64,000 nucleotides of DNA, taken from assembly GCA_035279905.1 (NCBI GenBank), contig DATEGZ010000217.1:62001-126000 (forward strand), written 5' to 3'. The position numbers and the translations under genes were made by a program. Under the pieces are notes generated by a model that searched no databases, was not told the DNA's origin, and saw nothing but the letters and a program-made list of their open reading frames with translations. Every line of letters starts with the position of its first letter. Within the stretch, counting starts at the first letter, position 1. This document shows, in pieces, positions 22,983 through 32,771 of the stretch. The stretch is from DATEGZ01 sp035279905 (lineage in GTDB: Bacteria > Acidobacteriota > Vicinamibacteria > Vicinamibacterales > SCN-69-37).

Positions 22983-24881
22983 TTAGTGGTCTTCGGTGCG
23001 CATGCGCCAACCACCGTTGACGCAGATGCCGCCACCGAAGGCGACAAACGGATCAGGCAGACCGCTGCAGAGCGTGGGCGTGCCCGGCGGATACCAGCCG
23101 CCCTGGAAGCAGATCCCGCCGCCACCAAATGGGTCGCCCGTCGCGCACGTGCCGTCGTTGTTCGGGTTCGGCGCCGGTGCCGGCGGGGGCGGTGTGCTTG
23201 GCGCCGCGAAGACCCAGCCGCCGTTGACGCACACGCCCATCCCGAACGCCGCAAACGGGTTCGGCGTCGCGCAGCCGGCGGCGGGCGCCGGTGTTGGGGT
23301 CGGCGTGGGTGTTGGTGCAGGTGGCGGAGGCGGTGGCGCTGCCGGTGCCGCGAAGATCCAGCCGCCGTTCACGCACACGCCCATGCCGAAGGCCGCAAAC
23401 GGGTTCGGCGTCGAGCAGCCGGCGGCCGGCGCCGGCGTCGGCGTGGGTGTCGGCGTCGGCGTTGGCGCCGGCGCCGGTTGGCCGAACTGCCAGCCGCCGT
23501 TCACACAAACGCCGGCGCCCATCGCTGCGAACGGGTTCGGTGTCAGGCAGCCGCCAGCCGGCGGTGTCGGTGTCGGCGTGGGCGTCGGTGTCGGCGGCGG
23601 CGCAGCCGGACTTGATGGTCCGCCGTTCACCGAGGACGTCCCGATAATCTGATCAGACAGCGTGTTGAACTGACGCGCGACGGAGATCGCCCACTGAGGC
23701 GCGTCGTTTCGGCCCGCGACCCCTGGGTAATACGAGCCCGGCGCCGCGCCGCCCGCCGTGAGCGGTGCGGAGACGCCGATCGGGAACCCGTTCGTGTTCG
23801 CTTCGACGCCGGCGATCTCGTACGACTGGGAATGCTGGCCGACGCCCAGGAACGTGCCGCTCACCTGATTGAAGTCGATCGCGAAGTTGTCGTTGCCGCC
23901 GAAGACCGACGTCATCAGCCCGGCGTTAGCGGTTCCGGTGCCGACCGAATCGAACTCCTGGAAGAGGATGCCGCCACCCGGGGACCAGCCCATCACGAAC
24001 CGGCCATTGCCGGGGTTGACCGCGATGTCTGTGAAGTAGGTTCCGCCGGCGCAACCGAACAACGTGCGCGGGAAGAGGAAGCCGTCACCAGCGCGCAGAC
24101 GGACGAATCCGACAAACGCGGCCGGCGGGCAGGGCGAACCCACCCATCCGCTGTAACTGATACCGAACTCGTCGGTTGCCGGATTCCAGGCCACGCCCGG
24201 GTACTGCGACCCGCCCGCGTTGGCGATCGGCATGACTGGTCCGAACGGCACGCCGGCGCTGTCCACAAATCGCGCCTGGATGCCCGCGAAGACCGTCTGG
24301 TACACGATCAAAAAGCGATGACTGGCATTCGAATACGCGATCGACGAGCCGCCGACTTCGTAACGCGCGCCACCCTGGGCGTAGTCGGAAACCAGCTGGT
24401 CGGCCGTAATGGCGTTCATGACGCTCGGCGCGCACGACACGAGCCGCGCATGGACGGCCGTCGCACCCGGCGCATCGGTCTGGACCCACTCAACCAGGAA
24501 GCTGCCGAGGCCGCCGGCGCCATCCCCGGCATGAGGGCTGAACTTCACCTTCGGGAAGACGCCGAAGAGTCCCCCGTTGCCCATCACCGTGATCACGCCT
24601 GACACCGGCATCCCGGAGGCATTGACGCACACTCCCTGAACGACGGGGTTGCCTCCAACCAGGAGGTACGCGCCATGAATCGGGTCGTAGCCGACCGCGT
24701 TGCCGCGGATGGGCATGCCCACCAGCGGGTTGGTCGCGCCGATGCGAACGATTTGCGCGTCAGCCGGCCGAGGGGCCAGCAGGCCCACGGCGGCGACAAG
24801 TGCGACGGTTGTGAGCGCGAAAGCGCGCCCGCGGAAAGAGTCGAGCGAACGAGCCAGTGTATCCATCGTCTGGTCTGCCAT
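22983..24881 (-). CDS. secreted protein with five C-terminal CxTPxPF...CxNGGW repeats
   Basis: 632 residues from ATG 24881; a GTG at 24896 would add five residues. An N-terminal hydrophobic export signal ends near PRPADAQ. Residues ~45-430 are a beta-rich domain of repeated motifs (for example YPGVAWNPATDEFGISYSGW and FVMGWSPGGG), reminiscent of a beta-propeller, but I do not recognise a named enzyme family. The last ~200 residues carry five copies of the Cys-containing GVCVNGGW module joined by long Pro/Thr/Ala linkers, as in the neighbouring dehydrogenase-like protein. The low-complexity linkers suggest an extracellular or cell-surface location. The 3' end is followed by strong hairpins. 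Confidence 0.75.
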   Translation of the reverse strand: MADQTMDTLARSLDSFRGRAFALTTVALVAAVGLLAPRPADAQIVRIGATNPLVGMPIRGNAVGYDPIHGAYLLVGGNPVVQGVCVNASGMPVSGVITVMGNGGLFGVFPKVKFSPHAGDGAGGLGSFLVEWVQTDAPGATAVHARLVSCAPSVMNAITADQLVSDYAQGGARYEVGGSSIAYSNASHRFLIVYQTVFAGIQARFVDSAGVPFGPVMPIANAGGSQYPGVAWNPATDEFGISYSGWVGSPCPPAAFVGFVRLRAGDGFLFPRTLFGCAGGTYFTDIAVNPGNGRFVMGWSPGGGILFQEFDSVGTGTANAGLMTSVFGGNDNFAIDFNQVSGTFLGVGQHSQSYEIAGVEANTNGFPIGVSAPLTAGGAAPGSYYPGVAGRNDAPQWAISVARQFNTLSDQIIGTSSVNGGPSSPAAPPPTPTPTPTPTPPAGGCLTPNPFAAMGAGVCVNGGWQFGQPAPAPTPTPTPTPTPAPAAGCSTPNPFAAFGMGVCVNGGWIFAAPAAPPPPPPAPTPTPTPTPAPAAGCATPNPFAAFGMGVCVNGGWVFAAPSTPPPPAPAPNPNNDGTCATGDPFGGGGICFQGGWYPPGTPTLCSGLPDPFVAFGGGICVNGGWRMRTEDH

Positions 24882-25040
24882 CACACGAGCTGACACGTCC
24901 TGTCAGCGGGATCTGGGGCCGTACGGCGAGTATCGGACGGACGCGTCAGGGGCTTTACAGATACCAGCAAGGGTCTTGAGAGACAGAATTGTATGGTCAG
25001 CGCCGCCAAACGGCAAGACGAATCGGCCCAAAGGACAGGG

Positions 25041-26201
25041 CTACCGGCTGATCTCGAGGATGCGCGCGGCCGCGGAAACTCTCGCCTCACCGTCCGTGGA
25101 CCGGATCAGGGATCGCAGGGTGCTGAAGTCGCCAGCCACGTCCCTGGCCAGGACCATCGCGGCCAGCTGTCGAATCGCCGGGTTCGGGTCGTTGAGGAGG
25201 GCATCGAGGCTCGCCTTGGCGGTCGCGTTGTCGTACGGGGCGAGCGTCTGGGCGGCGAGCACGCGCACGTGCGACTGCGGATCGTTCAGGAGCGCCCGGG
25301 ACGTGTCCATCCAGCCGCTCTCGGGGCCTGTCAGCGCCAACGCGGCGGCGGCTTGCACCCGCAGCAGCGAGGCCGCCGGATTCGAGGCGTTCGAGTCGAG
25401 CGTGGTCCGCAGGAACGTCACGCCCGATGTGTCGCCGAGCCGGGCGAGTGCTTCGGCCGAGGAGAACCGTACCGAGAACTGCTCCTTCTCGTCGAGCAGG
25501 CTGCGCAGTTTGTCGATCGACTCGCGCGCGCCGATCTTGCCGAGCGCGTCGGCCGCGCGGGCCTTGGTCGCGAAGTCCTGATCGTCGAGCAGCTTCATGA
25601 GCGGCGGCACGGCCAGCCGGCTGTGCGTTCTCGACAGCGCGTCGATGAACGCGCCGCGCGCCTGGGGCATCGCGTCCATCTGCGCGATGATCGCCTTGAC
25701 GGCTTTCTCGTCCCCGGCGGTCGCGAGGGCCTCGGTGTCGGTGAACTTGCCGGCGGCCGATCCGGCGGTGGCGGCCGCGAGTGCCTCCTGATCGCCGTCG
25801 GCGATGAGGGCTTCGAGCGCGCGCGGCCGCGTGCCCACGTTGCCGAGCGCGTCGTGCAGACAGGCGCGGGCAATCCGTCTGAGGACGTACGGATCTTCCG
25901 CCTTGCGCGCGCCAAGCCACTGTTCGTACGTGCTGAGCGCGCCCATCCACCCCGAGCGGGGCAATTCGACCGCGACAGCCAGGGCCACGCCCGCTTCGCT
26001 CAACGGAAACTGCGCCATCACCTGTGTGGCGACCGCCGCCGCGCGCGCGACGTCGCCGCTCGACAGGTAACCAAACCCTTGCGCCAGCAGGAGCGCTTCT
26101 TGTGCCGACGGCGATTGCGGCTGCTGGGCCGCGACGCCAATCGATCCGACGACGCTCAGGGCGACCACCAGACTGCTGACAGCTTTCATGGTCGTAGTCA
26201 T
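25041..26201 (-). CDS. secreted HEAT-repeat protein
   Basis: 386 residues. Signal peptide of about 25 residues (MKAVSSLVVALSVVGSIGVAA, then QQPQS). The mature part is an alpha-solenoid. Residues ~35-150 are TPR-like, and from ~195 onward there are HEAT/PBS-lyase-type repeats such as VPPLMKLLDDQDFATKARAA and DALGKIGARESIDKLRSLLD, ending near the C-terminus. Such proteins act as periplasmic binding scaffolds; there is no catalytic motif. The gene is on the same strand as the two repeat-bearing secreted proteins, with 144-159 bp gaps, so joint transcription is possible but not shown. The start ATG is at 26201; MTTTMK offers a second ATG 12 bp downstream. Confidence 0.82.
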   Translation of the reverse strand: MTTTMKAVSSLVVALSVVGSIGVAAQQPQSPSAQEALLLAQGFGYLSSGDVARAAAVATQVMAQFPLSEAGVALAVAVELPRSGWMGALSTYEQWLGARKAEDPYVLRRIARACLHDALGNVGTRPRALEALIADGDQEALAAATAGSAAGKFTDTEALATAGDEKAVKAIIAQMDAMPQARGAFIDALSRTHSRLAVPPLMKLLDDQDFATKARAADALGKIGARESIDKLRSLLDEKEQFSVRFSSAEALARLGDTSGVTFLRTTLDSNASNPAASLLRVQAAAALALTGPESGWMDTSRALLNDPQSHVRVLAAQTLAPYDNATAKASLDALLNDPNPAIRQLAAMVLARDVAGDFSTLRSLIRSTDGEARVSAAARILEISR

Positions 26202-26210
26202 CTCTCTTTA

Positions 26211-26241
26211 CTTCGAACTTTAAACTTCGAACTTCTAACTT
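26211..26241. repeat. 7-bp tandem repeat family D (TTCGAAC-type), copy 1
   Basis: Four degenerate 7-bp units (CTTCGAA, CTTTAAA, CTTCGAA, CTTCTAA, then CTT) lie between thiS and the HEAT-repeat gene. The same heptamer, in the form AAGTTCG, is repeated almost perfectly at 27868-27894, on the other side of the thiS-glycosyltransferase pair. Confidence 0.8.
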
Positions 26242-26257
26242 GATCCGCTCTTGACTA

Positions 26258-26461
26258 CTATCCGCCCCCGACGAACGCGACGATTTCCACTTCCGATCCG
26301 TCGTCGATCATTGTTTCGGCGTATCGCACACGCTTGACCACGGCTCGGTTGTGCTCGACGGCCACGGTGCGCGGATCGATCTTCAGGTGATCGAGCAGGG
26401 CAAGAATCGTCAAGGATCTCTCGAGATCGTGCTGTTCGCCATTGAGTCGGACCCGAATCAT
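26258..26461 (-). CDS. thiS: sulfur carrier protein ThiS
   Basis: 67 residues with a ubiquitin-like beta-grasp pattern (MIRVRLNGEQHD, VAVEHNRAVVKR) and the C-terminal EIVAFVGGG tail. The terminal glycine is thiocarboxylated and donates sulfur to ThiG. It ends with Gly-Gly-Gly, as some ThiS proteins do. A MoaD-like protein would look similar, but the VEHNRAVVKR core is typical of ThiS. Its ATG overlaps the stop of the upstream glycosyltransferase gene by 4 bp, an unexpected pairing; thiG is 5.4 kb downstream on the same strand. Confidence 0.9.
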   Translation of the reverse strand: MIRVRLNGEQHDLERSLTILALLDHLKIDPRTVAVEHNRAVVKRVRYAETMIDDGSEVEIVAFVGGG

Positions 26462-27846
26462 CGCTTGAGCTCCTCGATGGCCGCGACCGCCTCGGCCCCG
26501 AACGGCTCGGCGAGCGAGCGGGCGAACGCCACGGCATCGGGCCGCAGGTGCGACGGCAATGTCACGTCGGGCGCGCTGAAGGCTGCCGCTCGGGAAATGG
26601 CGCGCTGGTAGTCGTCGGTCATTTTCTCGAGCGTGTGCTCGCGCTCCCAGTAGCGCCGCGCGGCCGCGCCGAGGCGCGCGCGCAAGGCCGCGCTTTCGCC
26701 GAGCCGTTCGATGGCGAGCCGCAGCGAATGCTCTTCGTCGAGCAGATCGACGGCCACGGCGATAGCCTCGGCATCCGCGTCGATCGAGTGCGATCCGGGC
26801 CCGGGGCGGCGCCACGTGCGCGGATCGAGCGTCGGGATCTCCGTCAGATGCGCGAGATCCGCGATCACCGTGGGGCGGCCGGCGGCGAGTGCCTGCACCC
26901 ATGGGCCCGACATCTCGAGCGCGGTTGGCCAGCGCATGTTCAAAGAGACGTCGACGGCGGCGATTGAGTCTTCGAACGATCGATCGTCGAGCGTCGGCAG
27001 CCGGCGGACGACGTCGCCGAGATTCAACGAGGAGATCTCGGCGTCGAGATCGAGGCCGGCGCTCGGGGCGCCGCCGAGCACGAGCCGCGCCTGGGGCACG
27101 CGCGCCCGCGCGGCGGCGAACGCGCGCAGGATGACGTCGATGCGTTTCTCTTCCGTGAGACCGCCGAAGATGCCGAAGACCACGGCATCAGGCCCGAGGC
27201 CCCAGGCCTCTCGGACGGCAGCACGCTGCGTCTCTGAAGTCGGCTCCTGCCGGCCCATGCCGAGCGCGATGTGCACGATCGTGCGCCCGGGGAACGTCTC
27301 GGCGAGCTGCAGTTGCGTGCCGCGCGCGTGGGTTGCGACGAGCCGGGCGGACTCGACGACCGCGCGGACCATCGGCCACTGGTAGTAATACACGCCGGCG
27401 AATCCGCGCACGCCGATCTCGGCGCCCTCGCCCGCGTCGGGATGATTGAACCGGAACTCCGCGCGATACGCCTTGCGGTTGCCGCGGCGGAGCAGCGCGC
27501 GCCCGCGCGCGTGGTGCAGTCGCGCGTCGTGCAGCATGACGAGCCCGGGCCAGCGGAAGAGGTACGGCCAGATGAACTCGTGCAGCGACGAGTTGCCGAT
27601 CTGGTAGACGACGAGGTCGTAGGGATCGCGGCCGTGGCGCCAGATGAAGTCGTGCGCGCTCTGCACGCGGACCTCGCCTGCTGCCGGCGGCGTGTCCGGC
27701 CATCGGTTGGCGATCAGGATTTCGCCGGCATCGACGAAGACGTCGATCGCGTGATCGCGCCGGGCGAGCTCGCGCGTGACGTCTTCGGAACGGCCGGCGA
27801 CGCCGGTCGGTTGCGGTGGCCAGGGCGTGAACCACGCGAGGCGCAT
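26458..27846 (-). CDS. glycosyltransferase family 4-like protein
   Basis: 462 residues from ATG 27846. GT-B fold: the N-terminal domain starts MRLAWFTPWPPQPTGVAGRS, with a nucleotide-sugar-binding C-terminal domain that includes FGIFGGLTEEKRIDVILRAF and LVLGG. The GT4 E-x7-E-like motif lies in ALEMSGPWVQALAAGRPTVI. It is predicted to be a cytosolic or membrane-associated retaining glycosyltransferase; donor and acceptor are unknown. The C-terminal ~90 residues are helical. Short 7-bp repeats lie 22 bp upstream of the start. The 4-bp overlap with thiS suggests coupled translation without an obvious functional link. Confidence 0.82.
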   Translation of the reverse strand: MRLAWFTPWPPQPTGVAGRSEDVTRELARRDHAIDVFVDAGEILIANRWPDTPPAAGEVRVQSAHDFIWRHGRDPYDLVVYQIGNSSLHEFIWPYLFRWPGLVMLHDARLHHARGRALLRRGNRKAYRAEFRFNHPDAGEGAEIGVRGFAGVYYYQWPMVRAVVESARLVATHARGTQLQLAETFPGRTIVHIALGMGRQEPTSETQRAAVREAWGLGPDAVVFGIFGGLTEEKRIDVILRAFAAARARVPQARLVLGGAPSAGLDLDAEISSLNLGDVVRRLPTLDDRSFEDSIAAVDVSLNMRWPTALEMSGPWVQALAAGRPTVIADLAHLTEIPTLDPRTWRRPGPGSHSIDADAEAIAVAVDLLDEEHSLRLAIERLGESAALRARLGAAARRYWEREHTLEKMTDDYQRAISRAAAFSAPDVTLPSHLRPDAVAFARSLAEPFGAEAVAAIEELKR

Positions 27847-27867
27847 AGGGTTAAGTGTATGCGCGTC

Positions 27868-27894
27868 AAGTTCGAAGTTCGAAGTTCGAAGTTC
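27868..27894. repeat. 7-bp tandem repeat family D (AAGTTCG), copy 2
   Basis: Nearly four perfect AAGTTCG units occupy 27 bp in the 71-bp divergent gap between the glycosyltransferase start (27846) and the epimerase start (27918). Each unit contains the palindrome TTCGAA at the junctions. The array overlaps the space where both promoters should lie. Confidence 0.85.
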
Positions 27895-27917
27895 AGATAC
27901 CATCCACCCCGCAAGAG

Positions 27918-28895
27918 ATGACCTCGCCCCATCGACTCTTCGTCGTGACCGGCGCAACCGGCGCCGTCGGCCCCGCGGTGGCGAACCGGCTCGCGCGCGA
28001 TGCCTCGGTCGTCGCGCTCGCGCGTCACACGCCGGCGAGTGGCGCGCTTGCGTCCGCGGTCCGCTTCGAGTCCGCGGACCTGCTCGATTCGCGGGCCGCA
28101 CAACTCGTCCGCGACGCGGACGTCGTCTGTCATCTCGCCGCGAAGCTGCACGTGAACGATCCGGGCGCGTCGCTGCGCGCCGAATACGAGCGCACGAACG
28201 TCGAGGCGACCAAACGGCTCGTCGACGCGACGCCGCCGGCGTCGCGATTCATCTTCTTCAGCACGATCGACGTCTACGGGCCGACGCCACCCGGAGTGAT
28301 CGCCGACGAGGGCACCCCGCCGCAGCCCCGGTCGCTCTACGGCGAGACGAAACTCCAGGCCGAGCAGGCCGTGCTCGCGCATCCGGGCGGCCTCGTGTTG
28401 CGGATGGCCGCGGTCTACGGCCCGCGCGTGAAGGCCAACTACGCGCGGCTCGTGCGCGCGCTGGAACTGCATCGCTACATCTCGATTGGCCCGGGCGACA
28501 ACAAACGCACGTTGATCTACGAAGACGACGTCGCCGAGGCGGCCGCCGTCGTCGCCTCGGCCGCCGCGTTGCCGTCGCGGCTCTACAACCTGACCGACGG
28601 CGCGGTGCACTCCGTTCGGGAGATCGTCGACGCCATCAGCGGCGCGCTCGATCGCCGCCCGCCGCGGGGATCGCTGCCGGCGCCGATGATACGCGGCGCC
28701 GCCTCGGTGCTCGACGCGACGCTGCGCCTGGTCGGCCGGCGCTCGCCCGTGACGCCGCAGATGATCGACAAGCTGCAGGAAAACGTCGCGGTGTCGGGCG
28801 CGCGGCTGCCGCGTGAGTCCGCGTTCAGTCCGCGCGTCGATCTCGCCGCCGGATGGCGCGCCGCGATCGCGTCACACGATCGTCGCCTCGCTTGA
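27918..28895 (+). CDS. NAD-dependent epimerase/dehydratase (extended SDR)
   Basis: 325 residues from ATG 27918 (GCAAGAG in front may serve as a weak ribosome-binding site; the longer open frame upstream runs through the 7-bp repeats). N-terminal TGATGAVG (11-18) binds NAD(P). An FFSTIDVYG segment and the YGETK motif supply the catalytic Ser/Thr-Tyr-Lys set. It most resembles UDP-sugar epimerase or reductase proteins of O-antigen clusters, such as 4-keto reductases that act with WecA-like transferases. The precise substrate cannot be read from sequence. The PglF/WbpM-like gene follows after a 104-bp gap in which I see no clear signal. Confidence 0.8.
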   Translation: MTSPHRLFVVTGATGAVGPAVANRLARDASVVALARHTPASGALASAVRFESADLLDSRAAQLVRDADVVCHLAAKLHVNDPGASLRAEYERTNVEATKRLVDATPPASRFIFFSTIDVYGPTPPGVIADEGTPPQPRSLYGETKLQAEQAVLAHPGGLVLRMAAVYGPRVKANYARLVRALELHRYISIGPGDNKRTLIYEDDVAEAAAVVASAAALPSRLYNLTDGAVHSVREIVDAISGALDRRPPRGSLPAPMIRGAASVLDATLRLVGRRSPVTPQMIDKLQENVAVSGARLPRESAFSPRVDLAAGWRAAIASHDRRLA

Positions 28896-28999
28896 CACGT
28901 ACGTACGGTGAAGTGACAATGTCTCCCGACTGCAGCCTCCTCCCCTCTGCCGTTGAGTACCCCGTCGTCTCTTGGGTGATCAGCGCGTGACAGGTGGGC

Positions 29000-30880
<1,881 letters not shown>

Positions 30881-30905
30881 TGTCCCTCGTTCGCCAGGCG
30901 GTCGA

Positions 30906-32771
30906 ATGACCGTGAGGCGAATCACCCTCGCTGCGGTCCGGATCGTCGGTCTGGCGGCCGCCCTGGCCATCTTCGTCGCCTGGCAATTCAGCCCGGCGCC
31001 GCTGCCGTTGAAGTTGTTGCCGGCGGCGGTGCTGGCACTGACGCTCTATCGTCCGTCCGCGGGTCTGCTCACGATGGCGGGTCTCGGTCCGGTCGCGGGC
31101 GGCTGGGCCATCGTCCTGGCCTCACCGTACGGCGGCACGCACGCGTTCGAGCAACTGGTGCTCGCGGTGCTCATTGGCGCCGGCCTTCGCCTCTGGCGTC
31201 CGCCGGTCGCGGTTCGCCTGGCTGAGCCGGCCTTGCTGGTGGCGGCCGTGGCGATCGCATCCGGGATCGCCGTTCAACCGGCGCTGTTGCTTCATCAGTC
31301 GCCGGGTGTGACGGCCACCGAGCACATCCGGATTCTTCTGTCCGGCGGGTACTTCGATCGCGGCATGCTCGCCCAGCCCCTGACGATCGCGGTGGCGACG
31401 GCCGAGGGGCTGGCGCTCGCGATCGTCGCGGAGCGGCTCGTGCGCGACGAGCCCGAGCTTCTACCGCGAGTCGTGCGCATGGTCGTCCTCGGGCATGCGG
31501 GCCTCGCGGCGATCAGCATCAATCGCATCATCGGAGCGGCGATTCAGACCGAGCACGCGCTGCCGTCGATCGTGCGACTGCTGCGCGACGTGCGCACGAG
31601 CGCCTACGCCGATCTGAACGCCGCGGGATCGGTTCTCGCGATGGTGTTGCTCGCCGGCACCGGCCTGCTTGGCGGCTCGTCCCGGTGGCGATGGCTGACG
31701 GCGATCGCGCTCGTGCTCGTTGGGATCGGGTTGTGGCTCGCCGGTTCGCGCACGGCGCTCGTCGCGCTGGCCGCAGGTCTGCTGGCCCTGCTCGCCGCGG
31801 AGGCGATCCGGCGTCGCGGCCCGATGCGCTGGCTCGCCGGCGGCGCGGTCGCCGCCGCGATCGCGATCGGTGTGTTTGGAGCGGCGCGCTATCCAGCGAT
31901 TCGAAACACGTCACCCTCATCGGCCCTCCAGGTCCGCGGGTTCCTGGCCGGAATCGGTTTCGAGATGTGGCAGTCGTCGCCCGTGCTGGGCATCGGCATC
32001 GGAAGGTTCTGGGCTGAGTCGTCGAACTACGGCGGCGCGGATCGGCCGTTCGGGATCGTCAACGAGAACGCGCACGACAACTTCCTGCAGGTGCTGGCCG
32101 AACAGGGGCTGCTCGGTCTCGCCGCGCTCGTGATTGTTCTTGGAACGCTGTTCGTGGCCGCGCTGCGCCCGGCGGTCCTGCAGTCAGCGCTTCATCGGAG
32201 CCTCGCGGCAGGGACCATCGTCTTTGTCCTGACGTGGTTTGGCGGACATCCACTGCTGCTTCCTGAAGCCGGCTTTGCGTTCTGGTTGCTCGCTGGTGCG
32301 CTCGCGGGGGCGACGGAAGCGCCGCCATCGGCGGTGTGGCGACCGCTGCTGATTCTCGTCGCCGTGGTCATTCTCGTCACGGCGCCGCTGCGCGCCGGCC
32401 GTGCCGTCCGCGAGATTCATTTCGAGGACGTTCCGGTCGGGCTGTCGGCGTGGCAAGGGGAAGTCGATGGCGTCCGATATCGCGGCGCCGGGCCGACCTT
32501 CCAGTTGTATGTGCCGTCTGACGGAACCGCGGTGACCTTGCCGATGAGACGCGGACCCGGCTCGCCGAGTCCTCTCCAGATGGTGATGCGGATCAACGGC
32601 CAGCAGGTCAGTGCGTTCGAGGTCCCGGGCTACTGGCAGCCCATCTTCATTCAATTGCCGAAGACCGCTCACCGGTTCGAGCTCGTGGAATTTGCGGTCG
32701 CCGGCGCGGAATCGAGGCCGGCGTTTCCGCCCCTCGTGCTCGTCGGCAAGATGGAAGTGAAATCACGCTGA
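30906..32771 (+). CDS. O-antigen ligase/polymerase-like integral membrane protein
   Basis: 621 residues. Eleven or more hydrophobic segments across the first ~500 residues, then a ~110-residue soluble C-terminal domain (about 505-621). The Wzy_C/WaaL hallmark periplasmic loop is present as NENAHDNFLQVLAEQGLLGL, preceded by SPVLGIGIGRFW. These proteins join undecaprenyl-linked oligosaccharides to each other or to lipid A or protein. The soluble tail is longer than usual and beta-rich, so a modified acceptor-binding role is possible. The 3' end overlaps the convergent WecA-like gene by 9 bp. Confidence 0.85.
   Translation: MTVRRITLAAVRIVGLAAALAIFVAWQFSPAPLPLKLLPAAVLALTLYRPSAGLLTMAGLGPVAGGWAIVLASPYGGTHAFEQLVLAVLIGAGLRLWRPPVAVRLAEPALLVAAVAIASGIAVQPALLLHQSPGVTATEHIRILLSGGYFDRGMLAQPLTIAVATAEGLALAIVAERLVRDEPELLPRVVRMVVLGHAGLAAISINRIIGAAIQTEHALPSIVRLLRDVRTSAYADLNAAGSVLAMVLLAGTGLLGGSSRWRWLTAIALVLVGIGLWLAGSRTALVALAAGLLALLAAEAIRRRGPMRWLAGGAVAAAIAIGVFGAARYPAIRNTSPSSALQVRGFLAGIGFEMWQSSPVLGIGIGRFWAESSNYGGADRPFGIVNENAHDNFLQVLAEQGLLGLAALVIVLGTLFVAALRPAVLQSALHRSLAAGTIVFVLTWFGGHPLLLPEAGFAFWLLAGALAGATEAPPSAVWRPLLILVAVVILVTAPLRAGRAVREIHFEDVPVGLSAWQGEVDGVRYRGAGPTFQLYVPSDGTAVTLPMRRGPGSPSPLQMVMRINGQQVSAFEVPGYWQPIFIQLPKTAHRFELVEFAVAGAESRPAFPPLVLVGKMEVKSR

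Noticed and set aside
21026..23560. c-type heme binding by the Cys repeats
   Set aside because: The cysteines are 11-15 residues apart and there is no CxxCH motif.
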